From the NCBI GenBank assembly GCA_019359155.1, contig JAHHHV010000078.1:47053-111052 (forward strand): a DNA stretch of 64,000 nt, written 5' to 3'. The stretch's first letter is position 1, and each line of letters opens with the position of its first letter. The notes below the pieces were generated by a model. It was not told the DNA's origin. It did not search any database and was given only the letters and a program-made list of their open reading frames with translations. Shown here piece by piece: positions 27,507 through 36,744 of this stretch. The position numbers were made by a program, and so were the translations under genes. The DNA comes from Pegethrix bostrychoides GSE-TBD4-15B (lineage in GTDB: Bacteria > Cyanobacteriota > Cyanobacteriia > Elainellales > Elainellaceae).

Positions 27507-27546
27507 AAATCAGTCCCGATCCAGCTCGCTGGATCGGGACTGATTT
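27507..27546 (-). terminator. Strong hairpin between the CsgG-like gene and rpaA
   Basis: A perfect 18-base inverted repeat (27507-27524 and 27529-27546) with a 4-base loop, about 56 bases past the stop of the CsgG-like gene and 130 bases before the rpaA start. Both genes run on the minus strand, so it would separate them. There is only a short T run, so intrinsic termination is inferred from stem strength; an mRNA-stability or regulatory role in the rpaA leader region is possible. Confidence 0.65.
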
Positions 27547-27602
27547 CCAGTGGTCGTCAGAGACGGTTCAGGGATTCCGGCAATTTATCGTCTGCTGCTC
27601 CA

Positions 27603-28586
27603 CTACTGAACTGCTTTAGCTTTGTCTCCCACCCGCAGTCCCGCGCCGCTGATGATTCGGCCTACTGCCGAGCTAGCATCGACCTCAGTCAGCTCGATCC
27701 GCCCCACGGGTGAGCTGATACTCCGCAGCACGGCTCCAGTCTGCGGGTCCAGCACCTCGCGGTCAACCCGCTCAACGGAGAGTGTCATGCCGGTGCGGAA
27801 TCCGTCCTGCGCGCCTTTGTTAATAATCACCGTATTGCCCGACACGTCTGCAACGACGGCCTCGACAATTGGCATCGTCTGGGGCTGAGCAGTCAGGGTC
27901 GAAGAAGAGTCCACAAGCTTACTTGCTAGCTGAGTCACTGCCGCATCGGCTGCGCCGCTCAGCAATTCGTCATCGTTGTTAGCGCTGCTGCCGACGCTGC
28001 CCAAAATTGAAATCGAAACGCCGCCGCTGCCTTTTTCTTGGGTGCCGGAGCCGTCGGCCACCGCAATAATTTCGCCCGTTGTGGTATTGACGATACGAGC
28101 GGTCAAGGCCACTTCTGCGGTGCGGACGCTGCGGTTACCGCCAAAGCCGAGAATCGAGCCGCCACCGCTCTCTTCATCCAGGTTGAAGCGAGTCACTGAG
28201 CCAATGATCACAGCATCTGCTCCCAGCAGTCGTCCAATTTGAGCAGCAGTGCTGGCATCCACTCGGCCAGAAGCTCCTAGGTTTTGCTCGGCCAGAATAT
28301 CCGCAATCCGGCTGCGCTCAATCATCGTGTAGCGCCCGCTGTTGACGAGCTTGTTGGTGAGCAGGTCGCTCACGCCCTGTGCCGCGCCGGGATTGGCATA
28401 CCACCAAGAGTCAGCCCCAGTGCTGGCATATTCAAAATCCAGCACGGCGACTCGCAGGCGCGTCTGGGCTTGAGCCAGCTCCAAAGGCACTGAGGCAGCA
28501 GCAGGCGGCAATATGGGTGAATAGAGTCCGCTAACTGTGACTCCGAGAGCAAGCAAGCTTAAAGCGGCAGATTGGGTTGAAGTCAT
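27603..28586 (-). CDS. CsgG-family exported protein
   Basis: 327 residues from ATG at 28584-28586; an earlier in-frame start at 28619 adds 11 residues. A signal peptide is visible at about 1-40 ('AALSLLALGVTVSGLYSPIL'). The mature part has the CsgG/curli-secretion fold: 'RVAVLDFEYA', 'GVSDLLTNKLVNSGRYTMIE', 'LLGADAVIIGSVTRF' and 'VALTARIVNTTTGEIIAVAD'. The C-terminal 90 residues ('VIINKGAQDGFRTGMTLSVE') resemble an SH3-like/FlgT-C barrel. No curlin genes are nearby, so a role in curli is unlikely; a lipoprotein-assembly or envelope role is inferred. Confidence 0.8.
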   Translation of the reverse strand: MTSTQSAALSLLALGVTVSGLYSPILPPAAASVPLELAQAQTRLRVAVLDFEYASTGADSWWYANPGAAQGVSDLLTNKLVNSGRYTMIERSRIADILAEQNLGASGRVDASTAAQIGRLLGADAVIIGSVTRFNLDEESGGGSILGFGGNRSVRTAEVALTARIVNTTTGEIIAVADGSGTQEKGSGGVSISILGSVGSSANNDDELLSGAADAAVTQLASKLVDSSSTLTAQPQTMPIVEAVVADVSGNTVIINKGAQDGFRTGMTLSVERVDREVLDPQTGAVLRSISSPVGRIELTEVDASSAVGRIISGAGLRVGDKAKAVQ

Positions 28587-28779
28587 AGTGAAAGAGGGAA
28601 TGAATGAGGGACGGATCATCTAGAATTTAAACTTGAATGAAGGGCAAGAGAACAGCTTGATGCAGCATTAGTTTAAGCAGCATTAGATTACCCAATGCTG
28701 ATCACCTGACTAAAATTTCAGTCCAAACTCGGCAGATTCCGGATTCAGCTTTGCTTTAAGTTTCCCCTCAATTCGCCTT

Positions 28780-29643
28780 ATGCCCTCTCAGTCTTTAGCC
28801 GTGCAGACTTCAGCCGTGCAGACCTTATCGGTGCAAGTTAGCGGCTCTGGCTATCCGATGCTCTGTCTGCATGGCCATCCCGGCACGGGGCGCAGCATGA
28901 GCGTTTTTACAGAGCATTTCTCATCTCGATTCAAAACGCTCGCGCCTGATTTACGTGGATATGGCCGCAGCCGTCCGGCTGGCGAGTTTCAGCTTGCAGA
29001 CCACCTGAGCGACCTCGAAGCGCTGCTGGACACGCAAAATATTTCGCAATGCCTGCTGCTGGGCTGGTCGCTGGGCGGCATTTTTGCAATTGAGCTAGCG
29101 CTACGCTACCCAGAGCGGATTAGCGGCCTGATTTTGGTGGCCACGGCGGCTCGCCCTTGGGGCAGTCATCCCAAAATCACCTGGCAGGACAATCTGTTCA
29201 CTGGGATCGCATCTGTCCTCAACAAACTCCGACCGGGCTGGGACTGGAATATTGAGACCTTTGGCAAGCGCTCGCTCTACCGCTATTTGATCCAGCAGCA
29301 TACCTCAGCTGCCTATCAGCACCTAGCCGATGAGGGCATGTCGGCCTATCTACAAACTTCTGGTGCGGCAACTCGCGCCCTCAACCGTGCCATCCAAGGT
29401 GGCTACAACCGAGTGCCCGATCTCCACCAGATTCATTGTCCGGTGCTGGTGCTGGCCGGAGCCGAAGACCGCCATATTACCGCACCTGCCAGTCTGGAAA
29501 CAGCGCAGGCTCTCCCCAACTGCGAGTCCTGCTGCTACCCAAACGTGGCGCACCTGTTTCCCTGGGAGATCTCTGAGCAGATGCTACAAGATATGGATCA
29601 GTGGATTGCCAAGCATCCGGCGGTCGTTCAGTTTACTGGCTAG
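28780..29643 (+). CDS. Alpha/beta hydrolase
   Basis: 287 residues. The oxyanion region 'LHGHPGTGRSM' and strand 'LAPDLRGYGRS' precede the nucleophile elbow 'LLGWSLGGIFA' (Ser in GWSLG), with the acid in 'VLAGAEDRH' and the His in 'NVAHLFPWE'. The substrate is not evident. A short tandem repeat at the N-terminus ('AVQTSAVQTLSVQ') comes from a partly duplicated 12-15 base unit. Convergent with DUF1816 across two bases. Confidence 0.88.
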   Translation: MPSQSLAVQTSAVQTLSVQVSGSGYPMLCLHGHPGTGRSMSVFTEHFSSRFKTLAPDLRGYGRSRPAGEFQLADHLSDLEALLDTQNISQCLLLGWSLGGIFAIELALRYPERISGLILVATAARPWGSHPKITWQDNLFTGIASVLNKLRPGWDWNIETFGKRSLYRYLIQQHTSAAYQHLADEGMSAYLQTSGAATRALNRAIQGGYNRVPDLHQIHCPVLVLAGAEDRHITAPASLETAQALPNCESCCYPNVAHLFPWEISEQMLQDMDQWIAKHPAVVQFTG

Positions 29644-29645
29644 CG

Positions 29646-29951
29646 CTAGGCTTGCCCAGTCAAAACGGGTGAGATTCCGGGTGATCCCGATTGATCAGCG
29701 CCCTCTGATGATAAATTATCTGACTCATCAAACATGGTGAGTCGCTCTGGTTTAAGCCGTTTGATTTCAACTTTGATACCCTTTGCCCCTTCCTGTCGCA
29801 GATCGCTGACAAATCCCGGTTTGGCAACCTCTGCCTCTTCGGCGCTAATGTAGGGACCGAAGTAATAGGTGCAGCTTGGGGTTTCAGTCACAATCTCAAC
29901 CCACCAGGCTAATCCCAGAAATTCAAGCGCGCTTAACCAAAGTTCGTTCAT
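29646..29951 (-). CDS. DUF1816 family protein
   Basis: 101 residues. The conserved core is 'WWVEIVTETPSCTYYFGPYI', then 'GFVSDLRQEGAKGI' and 'IKRLKPERLTMFD', as in the DUF1816 family found in cyanobacteria. The function is unknown; I recall loose resemblance to the CpcD-like linker fold but cannot confirm it here. The last 25 residues are Ser/Gly-rich and probably flexible. The gene is 235 bases upstream of rlmB's 3' end on the same strand. Confidence 0.82.
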   Translation of the reverse strand: MNELWLSALEFLGLAWWVEIVTETPSCTYYFGPYISAEEAEVAKPGFVSDLRQEGAKGIKVEIKRLKPERLTMFDESDNLSSEGADQSGSPGISPVLTGQA

Positions 29952-30186
29952 ATACTCTCACCACTGTGCCAGGATGCGATGACCTATGGAGCCTTCTGCC
30001 AATCTTGTCAATTCACAAAACGATTTACCAACTCAATATGCTCACTGTCGCTGTATTGATCAATTATTACGTTAATGAACCAATCAATCAACGAGTTAAT
30101 CAGCGAGTCTACCGTTTAGTCTGTTGCTTTGTTGCAGGCTATAGCAAGAATAAATCTTTTTACATTCTGGTTATACTGTGTCGCAT

Positions 30187-31695
30187 CTATTTTTGCAAAG
30201 CACCTTTGGATAAACTTTTAAGATCATGTCGCTGGGATCGCCGCTGCCGAAAAACCTCGTAGAGCACCATGCCCGCCGCCACCGAGGCATTCAGACTAGG
30301 CACTTGCCCCTGCAAAGGAATCGAAACTAAAACGTCACAAGCTTTTTGGGTGAGTAAACTCAAGCCCTCCCCTTCCGATCCCACAACTAACGCGATTGAG
30401 CCATTAAAGCTCACCTGATCGACTGGCTGACTGGCTTCGGCGACGGTGCCGTAGATCCAAAATCCCTCGCCCTTCAGCTCGGCTAAGGCTCGCCCTAGAT
30501 TGATGACTCGCGCGACTGGAAATGTTTCGAGCGCGCCTGCTGCAACTTTAGCTACGGTTGCCGTCATGCCGACCGCTCGTCGCTGCGGGATCACCAAGCC
30601 TTGTGCGCCTAGCGCCTCGGCTGAGCGAATAATTGCGCCCAGATTATGGGGATCGGTAATGCCGTCGGCAACCAAAATGATTGGGCTATCGGTCTGAGCT
30701 TTGGCCTGAGTAATCAAATCTGCTAGCTCAAAGTAGGGATGCGCAGCCATCTGAGCAGCAATTCCCTGATGAATGCCGCCTTCCGTAATTTGATCGAGGC
30801 GACGCGGCTCAACTTCATCAATCACCGCGCCGCCAGCTTTGGCATCGCTCAGCAGCATATGGAATCTGGGATCGTAGCGCAGACGCGGTGTCACCCAGAT
30901 GCGGTTAATCGAGCGCTCGCCGTTCAAAGCAGCCAAAACGCTATGCCGACCGTAGATGAGTTCTGACTCGGTTTCGGAGTCGGGCATGGCTGGGTCAATG
31001 TCGTTACGCAGCTCAGCTCGCAGTCCAAAGGCAGAATCTCGGCTGGAGTCACGCTCTAAACGGGGTGCAAACTCGCGAGCCTGATCTTTGCCGCGTCCAG
31101 GTCTTGCCCAATCTCTATCTCTACCCCGATCTCGATCTTGATCTTTACCCCGAAATTCTTTACTGTACCCGGATTGCTCTCGGTTTTTGCCCCGGAACTC
31201 ACGGCTAGGTGCAGTATCGCCATCTCGATTCATGCCATCTCGATTAAACTGGCGGCGCGTTGGCTTCACCTCTGATCCCGCATCTGGACGGAACTTTCCG
31301 CGAACTGGCTGCTCTGGTCGCTCGCGACGCTGGGGGCGATCAAAATCGCGACTGGGTAAATCACGGCTGGGTAAATCTGAATAGCCATCTGAGCGCTGGT
31401 CTCGGTCTGAATAGCTATCTCGTTTGGGGCTACGTGGTGAAGCTGATCGCTCGGCGCGGCGGCTAGGCTGGGCAGAGCCACGAGATTTGGCGGGCTTTGG
31501 AATAGGGCGAGGTTCTGAAAACGCTTCGGTTTCTGAGGTGCTGCTCAGACGGATAGGCTTGGCGGAGCGGGACTTTGAGCCGACAGAGCGTTTAGCGCCG
31601 AATTTAGAGCCAGATCTTGCGCCAGATTTTAGACCCGGTTTCCCACCCGATTTGCGAGCAGGCTTGGCGGAATTAGAGCGGCGAGGTTTATCCAT
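30187..31695 (-). CDS. rlmB: 23S rRNA (guanosine-2'-O)-methyltransferase RlmB with long basic N-terminal extension
   Basis: TrmH/SpoU-family enzyme that 2'-O-methylates G2251 (E. coli numbering) of 23S rRNA. The conserved part is the C-terminal half: substrate-binding domain from about 245 ('[20 protein letters not shown]'), then the knotted SPOUT domain with motif 1 '[20 protein letters not shown]', motif 2 '[12 protein letters not shown]' and motif 3 '[18 protein letters not shown]'. The first 235 residues are disordered and rich in Arg, Ser, Asp and Gly, with short repeats (LPSRD twice; [14 protein letters not shown]). This extension is much longer than in E. coli RlmB. mrnC lies directly upstream on the same strand. 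Confidence 0.92.
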   Translation of the reverse strand: MDKPRRSNSAKPARKSGGKPGLKSGARSGSKFGAKRSVGSKSRSAKPIRLSSTSETEAFSEPRPIPKPAKSRGSAQPSRRAERSASPRSPKRDSYSDRDQRSDGYSDLPSRDLPSRDFDRPQRRERPEQPVRGKFRPDAGSEVKPTRRQFNRDGMNRDGDTAPSREFRGKNREQSGYSKEFRGKDQDRDRGRDRDWARPGRGKDQAREFAPRLERDSSRDSAFGLRAELRNDIDPAMPDSETESELIYGRHSVLAALNGERSINRIWVTPRLRYDPRFHMLLSDAKAGGAVIDEVEPRRLDQITEGGIHQGIAAQMAAHPYFELADLITQAKAQTDSPIILVADGITDPHNLGAIIRSAEALGAQGLVIPQRRAVGMTATVAKVAAGALETFPVARVINLGRALAELKGEGFWIYGTVAEASQPVDQVSFNGSIALVVGSEGEGLSLLTQKACDVLVSIPLQGQVPSLNASVAAGMVLYEVFRQRRSQRHDLKSLSKGALQK

Positions 31696-31800
31696 GATTT
31701 AGTCTATAGCCTGTATGTCGGGAGTATCTGTAGGATATCTGTGGAGGAAAAGGCAGTTATCAAAAGCATTAAATTAATAGATACCGTCTGACTGAAATAA

Positions 31801-32241
31801 CTATGTAGCAGATTGGGTTGACTCAACAGCGGACTCCTGAAGCTGGCTGAGAAGCTGCTTCAGCCGCTGGGGATCACAGAGATAGAGGTATCCCAATAGC
31901 GCTTCGAGCGCGGTGGCCTGCTGATAGACTTCAGCAGCAACGCGCTTGGGGCGACCCGAAGCTGCATTCCTGCCCCGACGCACCAGCGTCTGTTCAGCTT
32001 CGCTCAAATAAGGCTGAAGCAGGGCAAGCTGCTCAGCCTGTGTTTCAGCTCGCACCTGTGACACAACTTGCTGATGGTAGACCCGCAGGCGTTTGGGCGG
32101 CATCAGGTAGCGAGTGCGGATATAAAGCTCGTAGACAGCATCTCCAATATAAGCTAGCGCCGCCGGCGAGAGCTGCTGAAGCTGGAGGGGATCAAGCGAG
32201 TTCGGATAGGCTTCGGCAAACGTACTTGCAGGATTAGACAT
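31801..32241 (-). CDS. mrnC: Mini-ribonuclease III
   Basis: Mini-III is an RNase III catalytic domain without a dsRNA-binding domain; in Bacillus subtilis it matures the ends of 23S rRNA. 146 residues. The active-site segments are 'LAYIGDAVYELYIRTRY' with D34 and 'QATALEALLGYLYL' with E113; 'VRRGRNAASGRPKR' is the conserved basic loop. rlmB follows after 105 bases on the same strand, a gene order also seen in Firmicutes, so both 23S rRNA maturation activities are probably linked. Confidence 0.93.
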   Translation of the reverse strand: MSNPASTFAEAYPNSLDPLQLQQLSPAALAYIGDAVYELYIRTRYLMPPKRLRVYHQQVVSQVRAETQAEQLALLQPYLSEAEQTLVRRGRNAASGRPKRVAAEVYQQATALEALLGYLYLCDPQRLKQLLSQLQESAVESTQSAT

Positions 32242-32414
32242 CTGCCTTGCCCAACGCTAGATCAACGTTAGATTGAGGGATCTGAGTGGAAAAGTATAAG
32301 TGTTAATTCTTAAGTGCTAATTTTAAAGACTGCTTCATAAAACCGTGAGCTGATGCTGATGCAGTGGGTCAGCAGTCTGCCTGCAATCTGCTGCTAGTAT
32401 TACTGACCAATCAC

Positions 32415-32780
32415 CTACTTGCCAAGATTGCTCAGTGCCACCTCAACCGAAGGCTGAAGCGCCAAAAACTGCTCTAGCCGAACCAGCTTAACAGTCTGGG
32501 TCACACGCGGATTTGTAACAATTTGTAAGGTGCCGCCTGCAGTCTGCACCTTCTTGGCAATCTGCACGAGTGCCCCAAGCCCGGAACTGTCGATAAAGTC
32601 GATTTGGGAGAGGTCGAGTACAAAATTCTTGGGCCCTTCTTCGACAAATTTGTCCATCACCTTGCGGAATGTAGGCTCGGAAAACGCATCCAGTAGCCCA
32701 GCAAGGCGATAGAGCTGGCAGTTGTCCCTAACTTCGCGAGTGCCTCTCAAACTGACGGTCAGGGTAAGTGCGTCTGGAAT
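32415..32780 (-). CDS. STAS-domain anti-sigma factor antagonist, apparent ATT start
   Basis: STAS proteins of this type are switched by phosphorylation of a Ser and bind anti-sigma factors or kinases. The core reads 'LRGTREVRDNCQLYRLAG', 'LDAFSEPTFRKVMDKFVEEG', 'FVLDLSQIDFIDSSGLGALV' (phospho-acceptor Ser in DSSGLG) and 'VTQTVKLVRLEQFL'. No ATG or GTG lies in frame upstream of the core. A TTG at 32748-32750 has no ribosome site. An ATT at 32778-32780 is preceded by GAGGAGG at a 5-base spacing and adds 'IPDALTLTVS', which fits the family N-terminus. I therefore place the start at ATT; 121 residues. Confidence 0.82.
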   Translation of the reverse strand: MPDALTLTVSLRGTREVRDNCQLYRLAGLLDAFSEPTFRKVMDKFVEEGPKNFVLDLSQIDFIDSSGLGALVQIAKKVQTAGGTLQIVTNPRVTQTVKLVRLEQFLALQPSVEVALSNLGK

Positions 32781-32785
32781 AAAAC

Positions 32786-32792
32786 CCTCCTC
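32786..32792 (-). promoter_or_regulatory. Ribosome binding site deciding the STAS gene start
   Basis: Read on the minus strand the sequence is GAGGAGG followed by GTTTT and then ATT (32778-32780). It is among the strongest Shine-Dalgarno sequences in the window and fits only the ATT codon. Confidence 0.7.
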
Positions 32793-32925
32793 GCTACCAA
32801 AGCTTCTAACAGGAAAAAATGCACAATCCGAGGTTCAAGTATAGGTCAGGATGCTGGCTTCTGCAACCTGATTTTTAGATCTCGTTACAGCTAGATCCGC
32901 TTACGGCCAGATCAGCGCTAGATCT

Positions 32926-33651
32926 CTAGTCACCCTGCGGTATTTCTTGCCAGAGCGTCGTAGTTTGTCTGAGGCTGGTAAAGCCGCCGTTCCCTAAAAT
33001 TAGGTGGTCGAGCAGTGGAATGGCTAAAAGCTGTGCGCCAGCCAAAAGTTGACGGGTCAGCGCGATGTCTTCAGGGCTAGGATCAAGGCTGCCGGAAGGA
33101 TGATTGTGAGCAATAATGGCGCGCAGTCCGCCCTGCCGAATGATTTCGCGAAAAATCTCGCGCGGGTGAGCCAGCGTTTCGGTAGCTGTGCCAATGCTGA
33201 TAATTCGGGTGCCAATCAGCCGATGCTTCACGTCGAGCAGCAAAATCGCAAATCGCTCTTGCGCCTGCCACATCAGATCGGTACTGAGCACGGCGGCAGC
33301 AATCGCCGGATCGTCGATTACGGTTTTTTCGGTGGGAGCCGCCGCCAAGACGCGCTTGCCCAGCTCGACCGCCGCCAAAATCGTGCAAGCTTTGGCAGGT
33401 CCCACGCCCGAAACCTGCGTTAGCTCGTGAATGCTGACTTCGCGCAGGGTTGCCAGCGGGTCGCGTTGGTCAGCTCCCAGCGTCTGCAGGATTGTCTGTC
33501 CCAAACCTACCGCCGAAACTCCGCCCTGCCCAGTCCCCAACAAAATTGCTAACAACTCGCCATTAGATAAACTCTTGACCCCCTGTGCCATCAGTCGCTC
33601 ACGCGGGCGTTCGGTGGGCGGCAGGTCGATAATTCTCAGGTTGTAGGTCAT
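32926..33651 (-). CDS. radC: RadC family JAB/MPN+ domain protein
   Basis: 241 residues from the ATG at 33649-33651 ('[20 protein letters not shown]'); a further in-frame start at 33681 adds ten residues. An N-terminal helix-hairpin-helix region ('[20 protein letters not shown]') precedes the JAB metalloprotease-like domain with '[14 protein letters not shown]', the HxH...D metal motif. RadC proteins were once linked to DNA repair, but their biochemical role is unproven. It stands alone on the minus strand, divergent from the ABC ATPase gene. Confidence 0.92.
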   Translation of the reverse strand: MTYNLRIIDLPPTERPRERLMAQGVKSLSNGELLAILLGTGQGGVSAVGLGQTILQTLGADQRDPLATLREVSIHELTQVSGVGPAKACTILAAVELGKRVLAAAPTEKTVIDDPAIAAAVLSTDLMWQAQERFAILLLDVKHRLIGTRIISIGTATETLAHPREIFREIIRQGGLRAIIAHNHPSGSLDPSPEDIALTRQLLAGAQLLAIPLLDHLILGNGGFTSLRQTTTLWQEIPQGD

Positions 33652-33797
33652 GCGGTATTTGGGCGACGGGGATGCAGGCAAGATTCTGGCAGGATTCTGT
33701 ATATCTCAGTTATCCCCAAACTCTGAGCCAGTGATAAACTCATCTAGACTTGCCGCTGCATGAACCCCTGCATTATTAACCCCGCATTAACCGCTGC

Positions 33798-35495
33798 ATG
33801 AACCTGCCCCTGTTTGAAATTGAACATTTGCGCGTCGCCTATCCGGGAGGACGTGGCAGCTGGGCGATTGATGATGTCTCGCTGACGCTCCGGCAGGGCG
33901 AGCGCTTGGGACTTGTCGGCGAGTCAGGCTGCGGCAAAAGTACGCTGGGTCGAGCGGCGATGCGCTTGCTGCCTCCCACAAGCCAGGTTGAAGGCCGGGT
34001 GCTGTTCAACGGCGAGGCGGTGCTGGAATTTCCCCCAGAGCGGCTGCGGCAGTTTCGGGGCGAGGCGGTGTCGCTGGTGTTCCAAGACCCAATGACCCGG
34101 CTTGATCCACTGATGACGATTGGCGCTCACTGTTTAGAAACGCTGCTGGCACACCAGCCGCAGCTCTCGAAGCAGGCAGCTAAAGAGCGGGCGATTGAGA
34201 CCTTAGAGGCCGTCAAAATTCCGGCGAGCCGCTGGGCGCAGTATCCGCATGAGTTTAGCGGCGGGATGCGGCAGCGGGTATCGATTGCGCTAGCGCTGCT
34301 GCTCGACCCGAAGCTGATTGTGGCCGACGAGCCAACCACCAGCCTAGACGTGACGATTTCCGCTCAGATTTTGCAGGAGTTAACTCGCCTTTGCCAGGAG
34401 CTCCAGATGGGGCTGCTGGTGATTTCGCACGATCTGGCGATGATTGGCGAATACTGCGACCGGATCGCGGTGATGTATGGCGGCAAAATTGTCGAAACAG
34501 GCGCGTCGCTCTCGGTGCTAACCCAGCCGCAGCATGACTACACGCAGTCGTTGCTCAAGTCGGCGCTGCATATCCAGACTCACAGCGCTCTCACCCGCGA
34601 TCTGCTGCTGGCCGAGGTGCAGCAGCAGATCGCGCCAGAGTTTGAGCCAGATCCAAAACCAGATAAACCGCCTTTACTGCGTCTGCAAGATCTAGAGCAG
34701 CACTACATGCTGGAGCAGAACTTGATCTCGCGCTGGCTGTCAAAATCAGGCGACCGCACTATTCGAGCAGTAGACGGCGTGACGCTGGATCTATATCCCG
34801 GTGAAATTCTGGGTCTGGTGGGCGAGTCAGGCTGCGGCAAAAGCACGCTGTCTCGGAGCATTTTGCAGCTGGTGCGGCCTACGGCTGGGCAGGTCGAGTT
34901 TTTAGGCCAGGATCTAATGCGTTGTAGCCGCAGCGAGCTTCAGCGGCAGCGTCGTCAAATGCAGATGGTATTTCAAGATCCGCACGCCTGCCTCAACCCG
35001 CAGATGACCGTGAGGCAAAGCGTAATCGATCCGCTGCTGATTCACCGCTTGGCCGAGCCTGCCGAGGCTCAGCAGCAGACTTTGGCGATGTTAGAGCGCG
35101 TTGGACTAACTCCGGCCTCAGACTATGCCAATCGATATCCTAAAGATCTCTCCGGCGGTCAGCAGCAGCGGGTGGCAATTGCGCGCGCCCTGATTACCCG
35201 CCCCAAGCTGCTGATCTGCGATGAGCCGGTGAGTATGCTAGATGCCAGCGTTCAGGCGCAGGTGCTAGATTTGATGCTGGATCTGAAGCGCGAATTTGAG
35301 CTGACCTATTTGTTTATTACGCATGATCTCTGGGTGGCGCGGTTCCTCTGCGACCGGATTGCCGTGATGAACGCGGGCAAAATTGTCGAGCTGGGCAGCA
35401 CTGAGGCAATTTTTACACAGCCGCAGCACCCCTATACCCAGACGCTCTTGGCCGCAGCACCTTTGCTGGCTCGACTGCAATCTACCGCAAGCTAG
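33798..35495 (+). CDS. Tandem-ATPase ABC protein (DppD-DppF fusion type)
   Basis: 565 residues with two complete nucleotide-binding domains. NBD1: Walker A 'GESGCGKSTLG' (about 39), signature 'FSGGMRQRVSIALALL', Walker B 'LIVADEPTTSLD'. NBD2: Walker A 'GESGCGKSTLS' (about 346), signature 'LSGGQQQRVAIARALI', Walker B 'LLICDEPVSMLD'. The C-terminal 'QPQHPYTQTLLAAAP' after each NBD is the oligopeptide/nickel transporter signature; a second copy reads 'QPQHDYTQSLLKSAL'. It matches fused DppD-DppF (YejF/GsiA-like) proteins. No permease or binding protein is nearby, so partners must be elsewhere. Confidence 0.92.
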   Translation: MNLPLFEIEHLRVAYPGGRGSWAIDDVSLTLRQGERLGLVGESGCGKSTLGRAAMRLLPPTSQVEGRVLFNGEAVLEFPPERLRQFRGEAVSLVFQDPMTRLDPLMTIGAHCLETLLAHQPQLSKQAAKERAIETLEAVKIPASRWAQYPHEFSGGMRQRVSIALALLLDPKLIVADEPTTSLDVTISAQILQELTRLCQELQMGLLVISHDLAMIGEYCDRIAVMYGGKIVETGASLSVLTQPQHDYTQSLLKSALHIQTHSALTRDLLLAEVQQQIAPEFEPDPKPDKPPLLRLQDLEQHYMLEQNLISRWLSKSGDRTIRAVDGVTLDLYPGEILGLVGESGCGKSTLSRSILQLVRPTAGQVEFLGQDLMRCSRSELQRQRRQMQMVFQDPHACLNPQMTVRQSVIDPLLIHRLAEPAEAQQQTLAMLERVGLTPASDYANRYPKDLSGGQQQRVAIARALITRPKLLICDEPVSMLDASVQAQVLDLMLDLKREFELTYLFITHDLWVARFLCDRIAVMNAGKIVELGSTEAIFTQPQHPYTQTLLAAAPLLARLQSTAS

Positions 35496-35702
35496 AGCGA
35501 TTTGAGCCGCATCTGAGCCAGACTAAGCCCAGGTTTAATTTTTATTTGCCGCTCCGTAGTATTCTGAGTAAGACCTAATTCTTTTTGTGTTCAAAGTTTG
35601 GCCTAAAGCTACCTGGGTAATGTAGCAGTGGGCGAACTCTAGACTTAAAAGCTTGAGTCATTCCCCTTCCACTTGATTTAGCAGGCTGAGCCAGAACCGT
35701 AC

Positions 35703-36731
35703 ATGTTTGGTTTAATTGGTCATCTCACGAGTTTAGAACATGCTCAATCGGTAGCCCGCGAGCTTGGCTACCCCGAATATGCCGATCAGGGCTTAGATTT
35801 TTGGTGCAGCGCCCCGCCGCAGATTGTCGATACCATCACTGTGACGAGCGCCACGGGGCAAAAGATTGAAGGTCGCTACGTCGAGTCTTGCTTTCTGCCC
35901 GAAATGCTGGCGACACGGCGAATTAAGGCGGCAACCCGCAAGATTATTAACGCGATGGCTCATGCCCAGAAGTATGGTATTAACATCACGGCGCTGGGCG
36001 GCTTTTCGTCGATCATTTTTGAAAACTTTAACCTGAACCAGATTCAGCAGGTTCGCAACATCAAGCTGGAGTTTGACCGCTTTACAACTGGCAACACGCA
36101 TACGGCTTACATTATTTGTCGGCAGGTGGAGCAGGCTTCTAAGCAGGTGGGAATCGATCTCTCTAAGGCCACCGTGGCCGTCTGTGGCGCAACGGGCGAT
36201 ATTGGCAGCGCTGTCTGTCGCTGGCTGGATGCCAGAACCGACGTGGCCGAACTGCTGCTGATTGCTCGCAACCAGGAGCGGCTGCAAATCCTGCAAGCTG
36301 AGCTAGGGCGGGGCCAGATTTTGGCACTTGAAGAAGCTTTGCCCAAGGCCGATATTATCGTTTGGGTAGCGAGTATGCCGAAGGGCGTTGAAATTGACCC
36401 GGCAACGTTGAAACAGCCCTGCCTGCTAATCGATGGCGGCTACCCGAAAAACCTGGGCACTAAGATCAAGCGTGCTGGTGTGCATGTGCTGAATGGCGGC
36501 ATCGTCGAGCATTCGCTAGATATCGACTGGCGGATTATGCGAATCGTGAATATGGACGTGCCCGCTCGACAGCTGTTTGCCTGCTTTGCCGAGTCAATGC
36601 TGCTGGAGTTTGAACGGCTCTACACTAACTTTTCCTGGGGACGCAACCAGATCACGCTAGAAAAGATGGATCTGATTGGCCAGGTTTCGGTAAAGCACGG
36701 CTTCCGGCCTCTGCTGATGCCGACGAGCTAG
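35703..36731 (+). CDS. aar: Long-chain acyl-[acyl-carrier-protein] reductase
   Basis: AAR reduces fatty acyl-ACP to fatty aldehyde with NADPH, the first step of cyanobacterial alkane synthesis. 342 residues, family length. It begins '[20 protein letters not shown]' and keeps the Rossmann motif '[16 protein letters not shown]' (about 160-175) and the catalytic Cys294 in '[11 protein letters not shown]'. '[10 protein letters not shown]' and 'NFSWGRNQI' are also family hallmarks. In most alkane-producing cyanobacteria the aldehyde-deformylating oxygenase gene sits directly upstream and accA follows; here the neighbours are an ABC ATPase and an HNH gene. The 207-base leader region could hold an independent promoter. 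Confidence 0.97.
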   Translation: MFGLIGHLTSLEHAQSVARELGYPEYADQGLDFWCSAPPQIVDTITVTSATGQKIEGRYVESCFLPEMLATRRIKAATRKIINAMAHAQKYGINITALGGFSSIIFENFNLNQIQQVRNIKLEFDRFTTGNTHTAYIICRQVEQASKQVGIDLSKATVAVCGATGDIGSAVCRWLDARTDVAELLLIARNQERLQILQAELGRGQILALEEALPKADIIVWVASMPKGVEIDPATLKQPCLLIDGGYPKNLGTKIKRAGVHVLNGGIVEHSLDIDWRIMRIVNMDVPARQLFACFAESMLLEFERLYTNFSWGRNQITLEKMDLIGQVSVKHGFRPLLMPTS

Positions 36732-36744
36732 GGTCAGCTTTCTG

